A stretch of 64,000 nucleotides of DNA from Modicisalibacter sp033446685 (GCF_033446685.1 NZ_JAWQLY010000010.1:80367-144366), one strand, 5' to 3'; counted from the first letter of the stretch, positions 1 through 10,037 are shown. A program made the numbers and translations. The notes: a model not told the origin generated them from the letters alone.

Positions 1-1
1 G

Positions 2-487
2 GTTTCGATCCTCGTCAACGGCGCCGCGGAACGCCCCCACAGTCCATTCCTGTCGATCTCCCGGCAGGAATGGGACGCCGTTGTCGGGGTCATTCTCACG
101 GGTGCGTTCTTGACTTCGCAGCGGCTATTCCGAAACCTGCCCGAGGCGCGTCAGGGGGCGATCGTCAATCTGGGCGGACTCAGCGCACATCGGCCGGCCG
201 TCGAGCGTCCTCACGTCATCGCCGCCAAGGCCGGGCTGGTGGGGCTGACCCGGGCGCTGGCCGAGGAGGGGCTGGGACGGGTACGCGTCAATTGCGTGGT
301 GCCCGGCGCGATCGATACCGCGCGCAAGCCCGGTCAGTCGGTACCGCATCAGGTCGAGAAAGGCCCATATCGAGCGCTGGGCACCAGCGAAACCGTGGCT
401 CGGGCAGTGTTGCCGTTCGCCGATCCGCGGGAGAGCTATGTCACCGGGCAGACGCTGCACGTCAACGGCGGTCGGTTCATGCCGTGA
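2..487 (+). CDS. SDR family oxidoreductase, C-terminal part (5' end outside window)
   Basis: This is the last 161 codons of a short-chain dehydrogenase/reductase whose start lies before the window. It is recognised by the order of SDR landmarks: a VNGAAE strand, the IVNLGGLSA segment holding the active-site Ser, the AAKAGLVGLTRALAEE helix, the RVNCVVPGAIDT loop and the terminal VTGQTLHVNGG. SDRs oxidise or reduce alcohols, ketones or acyl chains with NAD(P)H in the cytoplasm; the substrate here is unknown. The usual catalytic Tyr of YxxxK reads Val (VIAAK), so the active site is atypical. The stop overlaps the start of the next membrane-protein gene (ATGA), which suggests co-transcription. 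Confidence 0.85.
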   Translation, partial: VSILVNGAAERPHSPFLSISRQEWDAVVGVILTGAFLTSQRLFRNLPEARQGAIVNLGGLSAHRPAVERPHVIAAKAGLVGLTRALAEEGLGRVRVNCVVPGAIDTARKPGQSVPHQVEKGPYRALGTSETVARAVLPFADPRESYVTGQTLHVNGGRFMP

Positions 488-1527
488 TGAGCAAGGGCCA
501 TGTTTTCACGGCGCTGGTCATTGCCGCTGCGGCAGCCACCGGTCATGCGGCGAACCTCGCTGGAATACCGCTGCCGTGGATCCTCGGCCCGATGCTGGTC
601 AGCGCGGTTGCCGCGCTGAGCGGTCTGGGCGTTCCCGAATCGCTGACGGTGCGGCGTGGCGCCCAGGTCGTCGTGGGCACCTCGGTCGGCCACGGCTTTA
701 CCGCGGCTGTGCTGCTCTCGCTGGCCTGGCAGGTGCCGTGGATGGTGCTGTTCGCGCTCTGGTCGCTATGCATCGCGGCGGTCTGCTCGCTGCTGCTGGC
801 ACGCTGGGGCGGCCTGGATCGGCGCACCGCGTTGCTCGCCAACCTGCCCGGCGGGGTCGCCGAGATGGCCTTTCTGGGCGACGATAGCCAATCGCGCGGG
901 GCGAGCACGGCGATTTCATTGATCCAGGCGATGCGCGTCACCTCGCTGGTGATTCTGTTGCCGTTGTTGCTGAGCCTGTTCCTCGACGGTTCGGGCGGTG
1001 CCGGCACGGCGGCGGGCGGTGCCGAGCTGGGCGCTGAAACGCTGTTGATCCTGGCGATCGGTTTCGCAGCCGGCTGGTGCATGAATCGCGTGGGGATTCA
1101 GAACGCCTTCATCGTCGGTGCGCTACTGGTCTCGGTCGTCGACACGCTGACCGGGGCGCTGGGCGGCAGGGTGCCGCAATGGCTATTCATCGTTGCCCAG
1201 ATCGCCATCGGCCTGACCCTGGGGGCGCGTTTCAAGCGCGAAGAGATCGCCCGCCTGCCGCGAATCCTGGCTGTCGGGCTGGGCGTTTCGCTGATCACTT
1301 CCACGCTGATCATTCTCTCGGCCTGGTCGATCGCGAGCCCCCTGGATATCCCGTTGTCGATAATGACGCTGGCCGGCTCGCCGGGTGGTATCGCCGAGAT
1401 GATGATCACGGCGACGTCGTTGGGGTTGGGCGTGGCCGAAGTGGTGGCGTTCCAGATGGTGCGGATCATCGTCGTCAACCTGTCGGCCTCGCCAGTGGCC
1501 CGTCTATGGCTGCGGGTGACCTCTTGA
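487..1527 (+). CDS. AbrB-family membrane protein (duplicated AbrB domain)
   Basis: This is a 346-residue polytopic membrane protein with the duplicated AbrB membrane domain, often misnamed 'ammonia monooxygenase'. The half-motif GIPLPWILGPM lies near residues 26-36. The loop PGG(V/I)AEM occurs twice, near residues 121 and 299, one copy per half, as expected from internal duplication. About ten hydrophobic segments are visible. The family is thought to transport or regulate small solutes, but its function is not settled. I chose the start at the ATG that overlaps the upstream SDR stop; a longer open frame exists upstream but overlaps the SDR gene. The pair is probably one operon. Confidence 0.85.
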   Translation: MSKGHVFTALVIAAAAATGHAANLAGIPLPWILGPMLVSAVAALSGLGVPESLTVRRGAQVVVGTSVGHGFTAAVLLSLAWQVPWMVLFALWSLCIAAVCSLLLARWGGLDRRTALLANLPGGVAEMAFLGDDSQSRGASTAISLIQAMRVTSLVILLPLLLSLFLDGSGGAGTAAGGAELGAETLLILAIGFAAGWCMNRVGIQNAFIVGALLVSVVDTLTGALGGRVPQWLFIVAQIAIGLTLGARFKREEIARLPRILAVGLGVSLITSTLIILSAWSIASPLDIPLSIMTLAGSPGGIAEMMITATSLGLGVAEVVAFQMVRIIVVNLSASPVARLWLRVTS

Positions 1528-1632
1528 AGGGTCGGCACCGGCGTGGACCGGGCTGGGTGTTGCTCCTATGCTGTGGCTGAGTTATCGGCTCCCCGAGGGT
1601 TTTATTTTTCTTGTCAGAGATCAGAGGTTGCC

Positions 1633-3012
<1,380 letters not shown>

Positions 3013-3057
3013 CCGATATGCGACGCGCCGGCAACCGCTTGGCGCCATTGGGAGAAC

Positions 3058-3088
3058 AAAAAAGCCGGCGCTCAGCGCCGGCTTTTTT
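3058..3088. terminator. Bidirectional intrinsic terminator between fumC and the EEP gene
   Basis: The stem is GCCGGCGC (3064-3071) with GCGCCGGC (3075-3082) and a 3-nt loop. It is flanked by six A on the left and six T on the right. It lies between convergent genes, so it can end transcription from both sides. Confidence 0.9.
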
Positions 3089-3105
3089 GGGGCTCGCAAT
3101 CGGAT

Positions 3106-4188
3106 TCACGCTTGTTTGGTGGCCTCACCGTCGCCTTCCTCGCGGGCCTCGGCGATGGTTTCCGCGGCCTGTCGACGTTCTTCGCGATCGGCCTCGGGAG
3201 AGTCGTTCTCGTCGGCGCGGGCCGGGCGGTAGCAGAGCGTGGCGAGGATCGGAAAATGATCGGAGCCGAAACTCTTGAGCCGGCGCATGCCGCCCAACGT
3301 GAAGTGCTCGCTGACGAAGATATGGTCGAGCGGCCAGCGCAGCAGGAAATGGTCGGCGTGGAAGGTGCTGAACATGCCACGCCCGCGGCGCGGATCGAGC
3401 ATGCCGCTGACGCGACAGAAGAGCCGGGTGGTACGCGACCAGGCGACGTCGTTGAGATCGCCGAACAGCAGGGTCGGTTGCTCGTGCTGGTGGATGCCCT
3501 TGGCGACCAGCAGCAGTTCGGCGTCGCGCCAAAGCGACTCCTCGCTTTCGCTGGGCGCCGGCGGGCGCGGATGTACGGCATGAATGCGGATCCTGATGCC
3601 GCACTCCATGCGCAACCAGGCATGAATCGAGGGGATATCGCTCTGGATCAGCCACTTGACGTCGACATCCTCGAGCGGCTCGCGCGAAAACAGATGCATG
3701 CCGTAAAGATTGTCGAGCGGCACCTTGACGCTGTGCGGCCAGTCGGCTTGAAGCGAACGGGTCAGCTGCTCGCCCCACCATTCGTCGGACTCGAGTGTCA
3801 GCACCAGATTGGGCTGGGCCGCGTGGATCTGCTTGAGCAGATCCTGAGCGTTGCGATTGGGCGTCAGCACGTTGGCGACCAGCACGGTCAGGTAGCGCCA
3901 CTCGCCGTCGGCATTGGCATCGGCGACCTTCTTCGTCGCCAGCGGCGTCCAGGGGCGAATGTGCGTCCCTTGAACGAGGACTACCACGGCGCTGGCGGCG
4001 ATCGCCCACCAGCGCCACTCGGCGCTGCCGAACAGCCAGAGCAGCAGGCCTACGGCCAGCGCCAGGCTGGCAATCTGCAGCCGCGGGAAGTCGAAGCCAC
4101 GCACCCACCAGTAGCGCAGGCGCAAGAAGGGAACCAGGGTGGCAACCAGCAGTAATGCAGCCGCGATGCTCAGGCCGATGTCGATCAT
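3106..4188 (-). CDS. Membrane-anchored endonuclease/exonuclease/phosphatase family protein
   Basis: This 360-residue protein has three N-terminal hydrophobic segments (roughly residues 4-22, 36-56 and 60-78), then a periplasmic or cytoplasmic EEP domain. EEP landmarks are VLVANVL at the start of the fold, the metal/catalytic segment GDLNDVAW, and the terminal GSDHFPILATL with the general-base Asp-His pair. Members of this fold cleave phosphodiester or phosphoester bonds with Mg2+; the substrate of this branch (YafD/VicX-like) is not known. A charged Glu/Ala tail ends the protein. It runs convergent to fumC and shares its terminator. Confidence 0.85.
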   Translation of the reverse strand: MIDIGLSIAAALLLVATLVPFLRLRYWWVRGFDFPRLQIASLALAVGLLLWLFGSAEWRWWAIAASAVVVLVQGTHIRPWTPLATKKVADANADGEWRYLTVLVANVLTPNRNAQDLLKQIHAAQPNLVLTLESDEWWGEQLTRSLQADWPHSVKVPLDNLYGMHLFSREPLEDVDVKWLIQSDIPSIHAWLRMECGIRIRIHAVHPRPPAPSESEESLWRDAELLLVAKGIHQHEQPTLLFGDLNDVAWSRTTRLFCRVSGMLDPRRGRGMFSTFHADHFLLRWPLDHIFVSEHFTLGGMRRLKSFGSDHFPILATLCYRPARADENDSPEADREERRQAAETIAEAREEGDGEATKQA

Positions 4189-4367
4189 GCTTACTCCAGG
4201 GACAGGAGGGGCAAGCCGCTCATCGTCAGCCGGGCAAGACCCGGCGCCCGAGGCGTCGGTCGGCTAGATCGTGAGCGGTCAGAAAATGCGCCCACTAATA
4301 ACATGAACGGCAAGCGCGGCGTAAGCGTCGCGCCCGAATCGGACGATTCATGGCGTACCCGCGCCGA

Positions 4368-5885
4368 TCAATCGACCACGGCACGCGCCGTCTGTTGATG
4401 CTGCCCGAGATAGCCGGCGAGCCGCTCGCGCTGCGCGTTGTCGAGGCGTAGGTAACGCTTGGTGCGCCGCCACAGGATATCGTCGGCGTCACGCGCCCAT
4501 TCGTGTTCGATCAGGTAATCGACCTCGCGCTGTGACAGGCCGCCGCCGAAATCCTGGCCCAGCGCCTCGCTGCTGGTGCAACCCTGGAGGAAGCGCAGGC
4601 AGAGCGTGCCATAGCTGCTGGCGAAGCGCCGCGCGCGGGCTTCGCCGAGAAACGGGTAGTCGCGCAATAGTCGAGCCTGGAAGGCCGCCTGGCTGTCGAT
4701 ATCGCCGCCGGGCAAGCGTGCCTCGGCCGTCCATGCCGGCCGCATGGCGGGAAACAGCGGGGCGAGCGTCTTGAGGGCGGTTTCGGCGAGCTTGCGGTAG
4801 GTGGTGATCTTGCCGCCGAACACGGAGAGCAGCGGGGCGCCCTGACGGTCCAGGTCGAGCGTGTAGTCGCGGGTCATCGCCGCCGGATCGGTGGATTCGT
4901 CATCGCACAGCGGGCGTACCCCGGAGAACGTGGTGACCACGTCGTCGCGGGTCAGCGGCGTACGGAAGTGCGCGTTGACCACCTCGAGCAGATAGTCGAT
5001 CTCGTCGTCGCTGGCCCGGATGCCGGCGGGATCGCCCCGGTAACGCACGTCGGTGGTGCCGATCAGGCTGAAGTCCTGCTCGTAGGGCAGCACGAAGACG
5101 ATGCGACCGTCGCGGTTCTGCAGGATGTAGGCGCGCTCGTCGGCGTTGATGCGTGGCACCACCACGTGGCTGCCCTGAATCATGCGAATGCCATAGCGTG
5201 AGCGGTGCGAGGTGCGTTCGCTGATGAAACGTTCGACCCATGGGCCGGCCGCGTTGACCAGCACCCGGGCGCGGCGCTCGAAGCGTCGTCCGCCAGGCTG
5301 CTCCTCGAGCACCAGCCGCCAATGGCCGTCTTCATCATGGGCTTCGACGCAGCGCGTGCGGACCAGGATCTCGGCGCCGTTGTCGCGGGCCTGCAGGGCG
5401 TTGAGCACTACCAGCCGGGCATCGTCGACCCAGCAATCGGAATACTCGAAACCGTGGGTGATCTCTGCGCGCAGCGGGTTGGCGTCGGCGAAGCGCAAGC
5501 CCTTCGAGCCCGGCAGGCTGTCGCGCTTGCCCAGATGGTCATAGAGGAACAGTCCGGCGCGAACCATCCACGTCGGGCGCAGGTGCGGCTGATGGGGCAG
5601 GATGAAGCGCAGCGGCCAGATGATGTGCGGGGCTTTCCTGAGCAGGACTTCGCGCTCGCGCAGGGCCTCGCGAACCAACCGAAACTCGTAGTACTCGAGA
5701 TAGCGCAGGCCGCCGTGGATCAGCTTGCTACTCGCCGAGGAAGTCGCCTGGGCCAGGTCGGCCTGCTCGCAAAGGGATACCGAAAGGCCGCGACCGGCGG
5801 CATCGTTGGCGATTCCCGTACCGTTGATGCCCCCACCGACGACGAATAGATCGAGTAGCGGTGGGGTTGATGACGTTGCGCCCAT
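4368..5885 (-). CDS. glpD: Aerobic glycerol-3-phosphate dehydrogenase
   Basis: This 505-residue FAD enzyme oxidises sn-glycerol 3-phosphate to dihydroxyacetone phosphate at the cytoplasmic membrane, passing electrons to ubiquinone. The FAD Rossmann motif VGGGINGTGIANDAAGRG lies near residues 16-33. It is followed by SSASSKLIHGGLRYLEYYEF, a hallmark of GlpD, and the C-terminal DAO_C segment. Length agrees with E. coli GlpD (501). It lies downstream of glpR on the same strand, with a 100-bp gap carrying two dyads that look like GlpR operators (5913-5942 and 5949-5964), so it probably has its own regulated promoter. Confidence 0.96.
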   Translation of the reverse strand: MGATSSTPPLLDLFVVGGGINGTGIANDAAGRGLSVSLCEQADLAQATSSASSKLIHGGLRYLEYYEFRLVREALREREVLLRKAPHIIWPLRFILPHQPHLRPTWMVRAGLFLYDHLGKRDSLPGSKGLRFADANPLRAEITHGFEYSDCWVDDARLVVLNALQARDNGAEILVRTRCVEAHDEDGHWRLVLEEQPGGRRFERRARVLVNAAGPWVERFISERTSHRSRYGIRMIQGSHVVVPRINADERAYILQNRDGRIVFVLPYEQDFSLIGTTDVRYRGDPAGIRASDDEIDYLLEVVNAHFRTPLTRDDVVTTFSGVRPLCDDESTDPAAMTRDYTLDLDRQGAPLLSVFGGKITTYRKLAETALKTLAPLFPAMRPAWTAEARLPGGDIDSQAAFQARLLRDYPFLGEARARRFASSYGTLCLRFLQGCTSSEALGQDFGGGLSQREVDYLIEHEWARDADDILWRRTKRYLRLDNAQRERLAGYLGQHQQTARAVVD

Positions 5886-5912
5886 GTCGGCTCCTTCGGG
5901 ACACCCCGAGTG

Positions 5913-5942
5913 CGATAATGAAAACGATGGGCTTCATTATCG
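5913..5942. promoter_or_regulatory. Perfect inverted repeat upstream of glpD (candidate operator)
   Basis: CGATAATGAA (5913-5922) is repeated as its exact complement TTCATTATCG (5933-5942) across a 10-nt spacer, 28 bp upstream of the glpD start. A 10-bp perfect arm is unlikely by chance. Its position points to GlpR control, which is an inference. Confidence 0.55.
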
Positions 5943-5948
5943 GCGATA

Positions 5949-5964
5949 TTTTCGATTATGAAAA
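5949..5964. promoter_or_regulatory. Second dyad upstream of glpD (candidate GlpR site)
   Basis: TTTTCGATTATGAAAA carries 5-bp dyad arms (TTTTC and GAAAA) and shares the ATTATGAAAA word with the neighbouring 30-bp inverted repeat. Two related sites next to each other suit cooperative repressor binding. Confidence 0.4.
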
Positions 5965-5985
5965 CACCGTGGGCGCAAACGAACA

Positions 5986-6804
5986 TCATCGCGACTGCTG
6001 AACCGGTCCCCTATCGTCTTCGAGCGGGCAGGCAATGGCCGGTTCTTCGGCGATATGCAGGGCGACGTCGTGGGTCTCGATCAACTGCATCAGCCGTTCG
6101 GGCGGCTGGCGGTCGGTGAACAGGGCATCGATCTGAGCGATGTTGCCCTGACGTACCACGGCGTTGCGGTGGAACTTGGAATGATCGGCGAGCAGCATCA
6201 CCTGGCGCGAGTTGTGGATGATCGCCTGGGCGACGCGCACTTCCTGGTAGTCGAACTCCAGCAGCGAGCCGTCATCGTCGATACCGCTGATGCCGATGAT
6301 GCCGTAGTCGACCTTGAACTGGTTGATGAAGTCGATCGTCGCCTCGCCGATGATGCCACCATCCCGCGAGCGCACCTGGCCGCCGGCGACGATGACGTTG
6401 AAGTCCTCCTGGTGCTGGAGGATGGCCGCGACGTTGAGATTGTTGGTGATGACTTCCAGGCCGTGATGGTCGCACAGCGCCTCGGCGAAGATCTCGTTGG
6501 TGGTGCCGATGTTGATGAACAGCGAGGTGTTGTCGGGAATCTGTCGGGCCAGCAGGCGTGCGATGCGCTGCTTGGCGTCGAGGTTAAGGGTCTTGCGCGT
6601 CTGATAGGCGGTGTTGACGGTGCTCGATTCGAGCCCGGCGCCGCCGTGGACGCGGCGAACCCGGCCCTCGTTGGCCAGCAGGTTGAGGTCGCGACGAATG
6701 GTCTGCGGGGTGACCCCGAAATCGCCGGCCAGTTGCTCGATGGAGGCGTAACCCTGGCGCTTGACGAGGGCGATGATGGCGTCGTGGCGGTTGCGCTGGA
6801 TCAT
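5986..6804 (-). CDS. glpR: DeoR-family glycerol-3-phosphate regulon repressor
   Basis: This 272-residue DeoR-type repressor has an N-terminal winged helix-turn-helix (about residues 5-60, with FGVTPQTIRRDLNLLANEGR and RRVHGGAG) and a sugar-phosphate sensing domain (about 75-235) with the NIGTTNE and DGGIIGEATIDFI segments typical of GlpR. Glycerol 3-phosphate binding is expected to release it from glp operators. It sits between glpD (same strand, downstream) and glpK (divergent), which supports the assignment over other DeoR proteins. The C-terminal 20 residues are not conserved-looking. Confidence 0.92.
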   Translation of the reverse strand: MIQRNRHDAIIALVKRQGYASIEQLAGDFGVTPQTIRRDLNLLANEGRVRRVHGGAGLESSTVNTAYQTRKTLNLDAKQRIARLLARQIPDNTSLFINIGTTNEIFAEALCDHHGLEVITNNLNVAAILQHQEDFNVIVAGGQVRSRDGGIIGEATIDFINQFKVDYGIIGISGIDDDGSLLEFDYQEVRVAQAIIHNSRQVMLLADHSKFHRNAVVRQGNIAQIDALFTDRQPPERLMQLIETHDVALHIAEEPAIACPLEDDRGPVQQSR

Positions 6805-6964
6805 TAAGCGTTCCGTGAGTTATCGGTGCGGTGCGTACTGATGGCATGCCGTCATATTACCAGTTTGCGCGAAAGGCGCGGTTGCGCCCGGCGAATGCGA
6901 CGATGGTTGTAGAGCGATCGGCTCACGATGGTTTGTTGTTATGTGAAAAGCGGTTTAGCCTCCC

Positions 6965-6983
6965 TTTAGCGATAACGAACATG
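6965..6983. promoter_or_regulatory. Candidate GlpR operator upstream of glpK
   Basis: TTTAGCGATAACGAACATG has a right half identical to the E. coli-type GlpR half-site (TAACGAACAT) and an imperfect left half. It lies 82 bp upstream of the glpK start in the 260-bp glpR-glpK divergent region, which holds nothing else I can identify. Confidence 0.45.
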
Positions 6984-7064
6984 TGCAACAGGCATCGGCG
7001 TCACCCACCCGATCGGGCAGAGGGACGGCGCGAGCCGGATAACCGCCAACAATACGAGTACGCC

Positions 7065-8549
7065 ATGGCTTCCTACCTGCTTTCAATCGACCAGGGCACC
7101 ACCAGTTCGCGGGCCATCCTTTTCGATCGCGACGGCCAGAGCGTGGCGATCGCCCAGGAGGAATTCCCGCAGCACTTTCCCCACGACGGCTGGGTGGAGC
7201 ATCACCCGGAAGACCTCTGGCAGTCGGTACTGCGTACCTGCCGGCAGGTCCTGGACAAGGCCGGGGCGGACGCCTCGGCGGTGGCGGCCATCGGCATCAC
7301 CAACCAGCGGGAGACCACGCTGGTATGGGACCGCCACACCGGCGAGCCGGTGTACAACGCGATCGTCTGGCAGGATCGGCGTACTGCAGACGCCTGCCAG
7401 GCGTTGACCGATGCCGGCCACGATACGCTGATTCGTGAGCGCAGCGGGCTGGTGATCGATCCCTACTTCTCGGCGACCAAGCTCAAGTGGCTGCTCGACA
7501 ACGTCGCGGGCGCACGTGAGCGCGCCGAACGCGGCGAGCTGGCTTTCGGCACCGTCGACAGCTTTCTGCTGTGGCGCCTGACCGGCGGTCAGGTGCATGC
7601 CACCGACGCCACCAACGCCTCGCGCACGGCGCTATTCAACATCCATGAGCAGCGCTGGGACGAGGACCTGCTGGCGCTGTTCGAGATACCCGCAAGCCTG
7701 TTGCCCGAGGTGCGCGACTGCAGCGGCGATTTCGGCACCACCCAGCGCGAGTGGCTGGGCGAAGCGGTACCGATCCGCGGCGTGGCCGGTGATCAGCAGG
7801 CGGCCCTGGTCGGCCAGGCATGCTTTACGCCGGGCATGGCCAAGAGTACCTACGGCACCGGCTGTTTCATGATCCTCAACACCGGGGATCGTGCGGAGAC
7901 CTCGCGTAACCGGCTGCTGACCACCGTCGCCTACCGCCTCGACGGGCGGGTGACCTACGCCATGGAGGGCAGCATCTTCGTCGCCGGGGCGACGGTGCAA
8001 TGGTTACGTGATGGGCTCAAGCTGTTCGCCGAGGCCTCGGAGAGCGAACAGCTGGCGCGCAGTACCCGCAAGGGGCACGGCGTCTATCTGGTGCCGGCTT
8101 TCACCGGGCTGGGTGCGCCGCACTGGGACCCGCAGGCGCGCGGGGCGATCTTCGGCCTGACCCGCGACACCGGCATTGCCGAGATCGTCGCCGCCGGCCT
8201 GCAATCGGTGTGCTATCAGACCCGCGACTTGCAGACCTGCATGAACGACGACTTCGCCGGCCGTGCCGGCACCCTGCGTGTCGATGGCGGCATGGTCAGC
8301 AACAATTGGGTCATGCAGTTTCTCGCCGACATGCTGGGGGTGCCGGTGGACCGCCCGCAGACACTCGAGACCACCGCGCTGGGTGCGGCCTACCTGGCCG
8401 GACTGGCGATCGGCTGGTACGCCGACCTCGACGAGATCGCCCGGTTGTGGCACTGCGAGCGCACCTTCGAGCCGCAGATGGCCGAGGAGGAGCGCGAGAC
8501 GCTGTATGCCGGCTGGCAGGATGCGGTGGATCGCGTCAAATGCCGCTAG
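7065..8549 (+). CDS. glpK: Glycerol kinase
   Basis: This 494-residue FGGY-family kinase phosphorylates glycerol to sn-glycerol 3-phosphate with ATP, supplying GlpD. The N-terminal phosphate loop DQGTTSSRAILFD (residues 9-21), the GITNQRETT and WQDRRT substrate segments, the second phosphate loop KSTYGTGCFM and the adenosine-site DGGMVSNNWVMQFLAD are all present. The start is the ATG giving MASYLLSIDQ; an in-frame upstream extension is not conserved-looking. It is divergent from glpR. No glycerol facilitator gene (glpF) lies beside it, unlike many glp clusters. Confidence 0.96.
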   Translation: MASYLLSIDQGTTSSRAILFDRDGQSVAIAQEEFPQHFPHDGWVEHHPEDLWQSVLRTCRQVLDKAGADASAVAAIGITNQRETTLVWDRHTGEPVYNAIVWQDRRTADACQALTDAGHDTLIRERSGLVIDPYFSATKLKWLLDNVAGARERAERGELAFGTVDSFLLWRLTGGQVHATDATNASRTALFNIHEQRWDEDLLALFEIPASLLPEVRDCSGDFGTTQREWLGEAVPIRGVAGDQQAALVGQACFTPGMAKSTYGTGCFMILNTGDRAETSRNRLLTTVAYRLDGRVTYAMEGSIFVAGATVQWLRDGLKLFAEASESEQLARSTRKGHGVYLVPAFTGLGAPHWDPQARGAIFGLTRDTGIAEIVAAGLQSVCYQTRDLQTCMNDDFAGRAGTLRVDGGMVSNNWVMQFLADMLGVPVDRPQTLETTALGAAYLAGLAIGWYADLDEIARLWHCERTFEPQMAEEERETLYAGWQDAVDRVKCR

Positions 8550-8679
8550 GCATGGTGTATCAGCGATGCCTTGAAGGCGGGTGCGCGGGAAGGTCGCCGG
8601 GGCGTTCGATAGCCTGGAATTGTCCGCCGAATCAAGCACAAGGGGAGGGCGTTTCGCGGCGAAAAGTGGCTGTCGGGGG

Positions 8680-8707
8680 TTGCATTCGCTGCCGCCGAGG
8701 GTAGAAT
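8680..8707 (+). promoter_or_regulatory. Candidate sigma-70 promoter for the tRNA-Val pair
   Basis: TTGCAT (8680-8685) and TAGAAT (8702-8707) are separated by 16 bp, with the first tRNA starting 54 bp downstream. The rest of the 211-bp glpK-tRNA gap shows no other feature. Confidence 0.55.
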
Positions 8708-8760
8708 ACGCATCCGTTGCCGGCCAGCATCTATGTGTAAGCGCCGTCGCCAACGCCTGC

Positions 8761-8837
8761 AGGACCGTAGCTCAGTTGGTTAGAGCGCCACGTTGACATC
8801 GTGGAGGTCAGCGGTTCAAATCCGCTCGGTCCTACCA
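8761..8837 (+). tRNA. tRNA-Val(GAC), copy 1
   Basis: A 77-nt cloverleaf including encoded CCA. The acceptor stem AGGACCG pairs with CGGTCCT. The D-arm is GCTCAGTTGGTTAGAGC, the anticodon loop TTGACAT lies between CCACG and CGTGG, and the T-loop is GGTTCAAATCC. The anticodon GAC (8795-8797) reads GUC/GUU valine codons. Confidence 0.96.
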
Positions 8838-8861
8838 GCAGCAGGCTATAGCAGCAACAGC

Positions 8862-8938
8862 AGGACCATAGCTCAGTTGGTTAGAGCGCCACGTTGACAT
8901 CGTGGAGGTCAGCGGTTCAAATCCGCTTGGTCCTACCA
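8862..8938 (+). tRNA. tRNA-Val(GAC), copy 2
   Basis: A 77-nt near-identical copy of the upstream tRNA, 24 bp away. It differs in a compensatory change at the seventh acceptor pair: A-T here (AGGACCA with TGGTCCT), G-C in copy 1. The anticodon is GAC and CCA is encoded. A strong terminator follows immediately. Confidence 0.96.
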
Positions 8939-8944
8939 GCTTTC

Positions 8945-8980
8945 AGACGCCCGACTCGCTTGCCGAGTCGGGCGTCTTTC
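8945..8980 (+). terminator. Intrinsic terminator after the tRNA-Val pair
   Basis: A 14-bp perfect stem, AGACGCCCGACTCG (8945-8958) with its complement (8964-8977), a 5-nt loop and a TTTC tail. The esterase gene on the other strand ends close by, so it may serve both. Confidence 0.88.
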
Positions 8981-9008
8981 GTTGCGCGCTCGTTGGCGTG
9001 AAGCGGCG

Positions 9009-9974
9009 TCAGTCGCCGGCGGCCGGCACGTGCTCGTCGACGAAGCGGGCGATCTCCTCGAGAGCCCGGTTGGCCGCGCCGAGCAGCGGTGCGAAGCCGA
9101 CGAACACGTGCGGCATGTCGGCCCACAGGCTGAGCTTGACGGGGCTGCCGCTCTGATGCGCCTGTTCGGCATAGCGCCGGCTGTCGTCGAGCAGCACCTC
9201 CGCTTCGCCGCACTGAATCAGCATTGGTGGCAAGCCGCTCGGATCGCCCTCGATCGGCGATACTCGGGAATCGTCGGCCTGGGCCACCGGCGAGCGGCCG
9301 AGATACAGCTGCGTCAACTGCGGCAGCAGGCCGGCATCGAGGATCGGATCGACAGTGGCCTTGCGCGTCAGCGAGTCGCTCTCCCAACTTTGATCGGTGG
9401 CCGGCGAGAAGGCGAGTACCGTCTCGGGCAGGCGAAGTCCGTTGCGCTTGAGGACGTCCACGCAGGCCAGGGCCAGATTGCCGCCGGCACTGTCACCGGC
9501 GAGCAGCAGCCCATCATCGGGGTATTCGTCACACAGCCATTGCCAGGCGTCGAGGCAGTCCTCGAGCCCTGCGGGGAAAGGCGCCTCGGGAGCCAGCCGG
9601 TAATCGATGGCGATCACCTCGGCTTTGCAGGCTCGCGCCAGGCGTGTCGCCAGCGGGCGATGGCTGGCCGGGCTGCCGGCGATCCAGCTACCGCCATGAA
9701 TGTACAGCAGGCGGCGGCGTGGCTCGTCGTCGCGCTCCCCCGGGCGCACCCGCTCGGCGGCGATGACCCCGGCGCGGGTCGGCATCAGTAGCGGTTCGAC
9801 CCGGCTGTGAGCGTCGAGGATCGCCGGGTCGGCCGCGAAGTACAAATCGAGCAGGCTACGCTTGACGGTGAGGTTGTTACCGCTGGCGATATTGAGCGAC
9901 TTGAGTCGTTCGAGATGGGTGAGCACGGCGTCCAACCCCTCGTGGGCGGCGCCGGGCGAGGGCGTGTGATGCAT
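9009..9974 (-). CDS. Alpha/beta hydrolase, hormone-sensitive-lipase (GDXG) esterase
   Basis: This 321-residue cytoplasmic carboxylesterase belongs to the HSL/family IV group. The oxyanion-hole motif HGGSW lies at residues 93-97 and the nucleophile motif GDSAGG at 160-165. The DYRLAPEAPFPA segment and a C-terminal MPHVFVGF with the catalytic His complete the family pattern. The natural ester substrate is unknown. I placed the start at the ATG preceded by GGGAGG (9974) rather than 20 codons upstream. It is transcribed away from the fRMsr gene's promoter, in the same direction, with a 63-bp gap. Confidence 0.87.
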   Translation of the reverse strand: MHHTPSPGAAHEGLDAVLTHLERLKSLNIASGNNLTVKRSLLDLYFAADPAILDAHSRVEPLLMPTRAGVIAAERVRPGERDDEPRRRLLYIHGGSWIAGSPASHRPLATRLARACKAEVIAIDYRLAPEAPFPAGLEDCLDAWQWLCDEYPDDGLLLAGDSAGGNLALACVDVLKRNGLRLPETVLAFSPATDQSWESDSLTRKATVDPILDAGLLPQLTQLYLGRSPVAQADDSRVSPIEGDPSGLPPMLIQCGEAEVLLDDSRRYAEQAHQSGSPVKLSLWADMPHVFVGFAPLLGAANRALEEIARFVDEHVPAAGD

Positions 9975-10037
9975 GAATGAGCCTCCCGGAATCCACTGAG
10001 GCCCTAGCATGGCGTCAGCGAGAGGCGGCGGCAATGG

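Noticed and set aside
8902..9156. An 84-codon frame starting within the second tRNA-Val
   Set aside because: It begins inside the tRNA and crosses the terminator into the antisense of the esterase gene.
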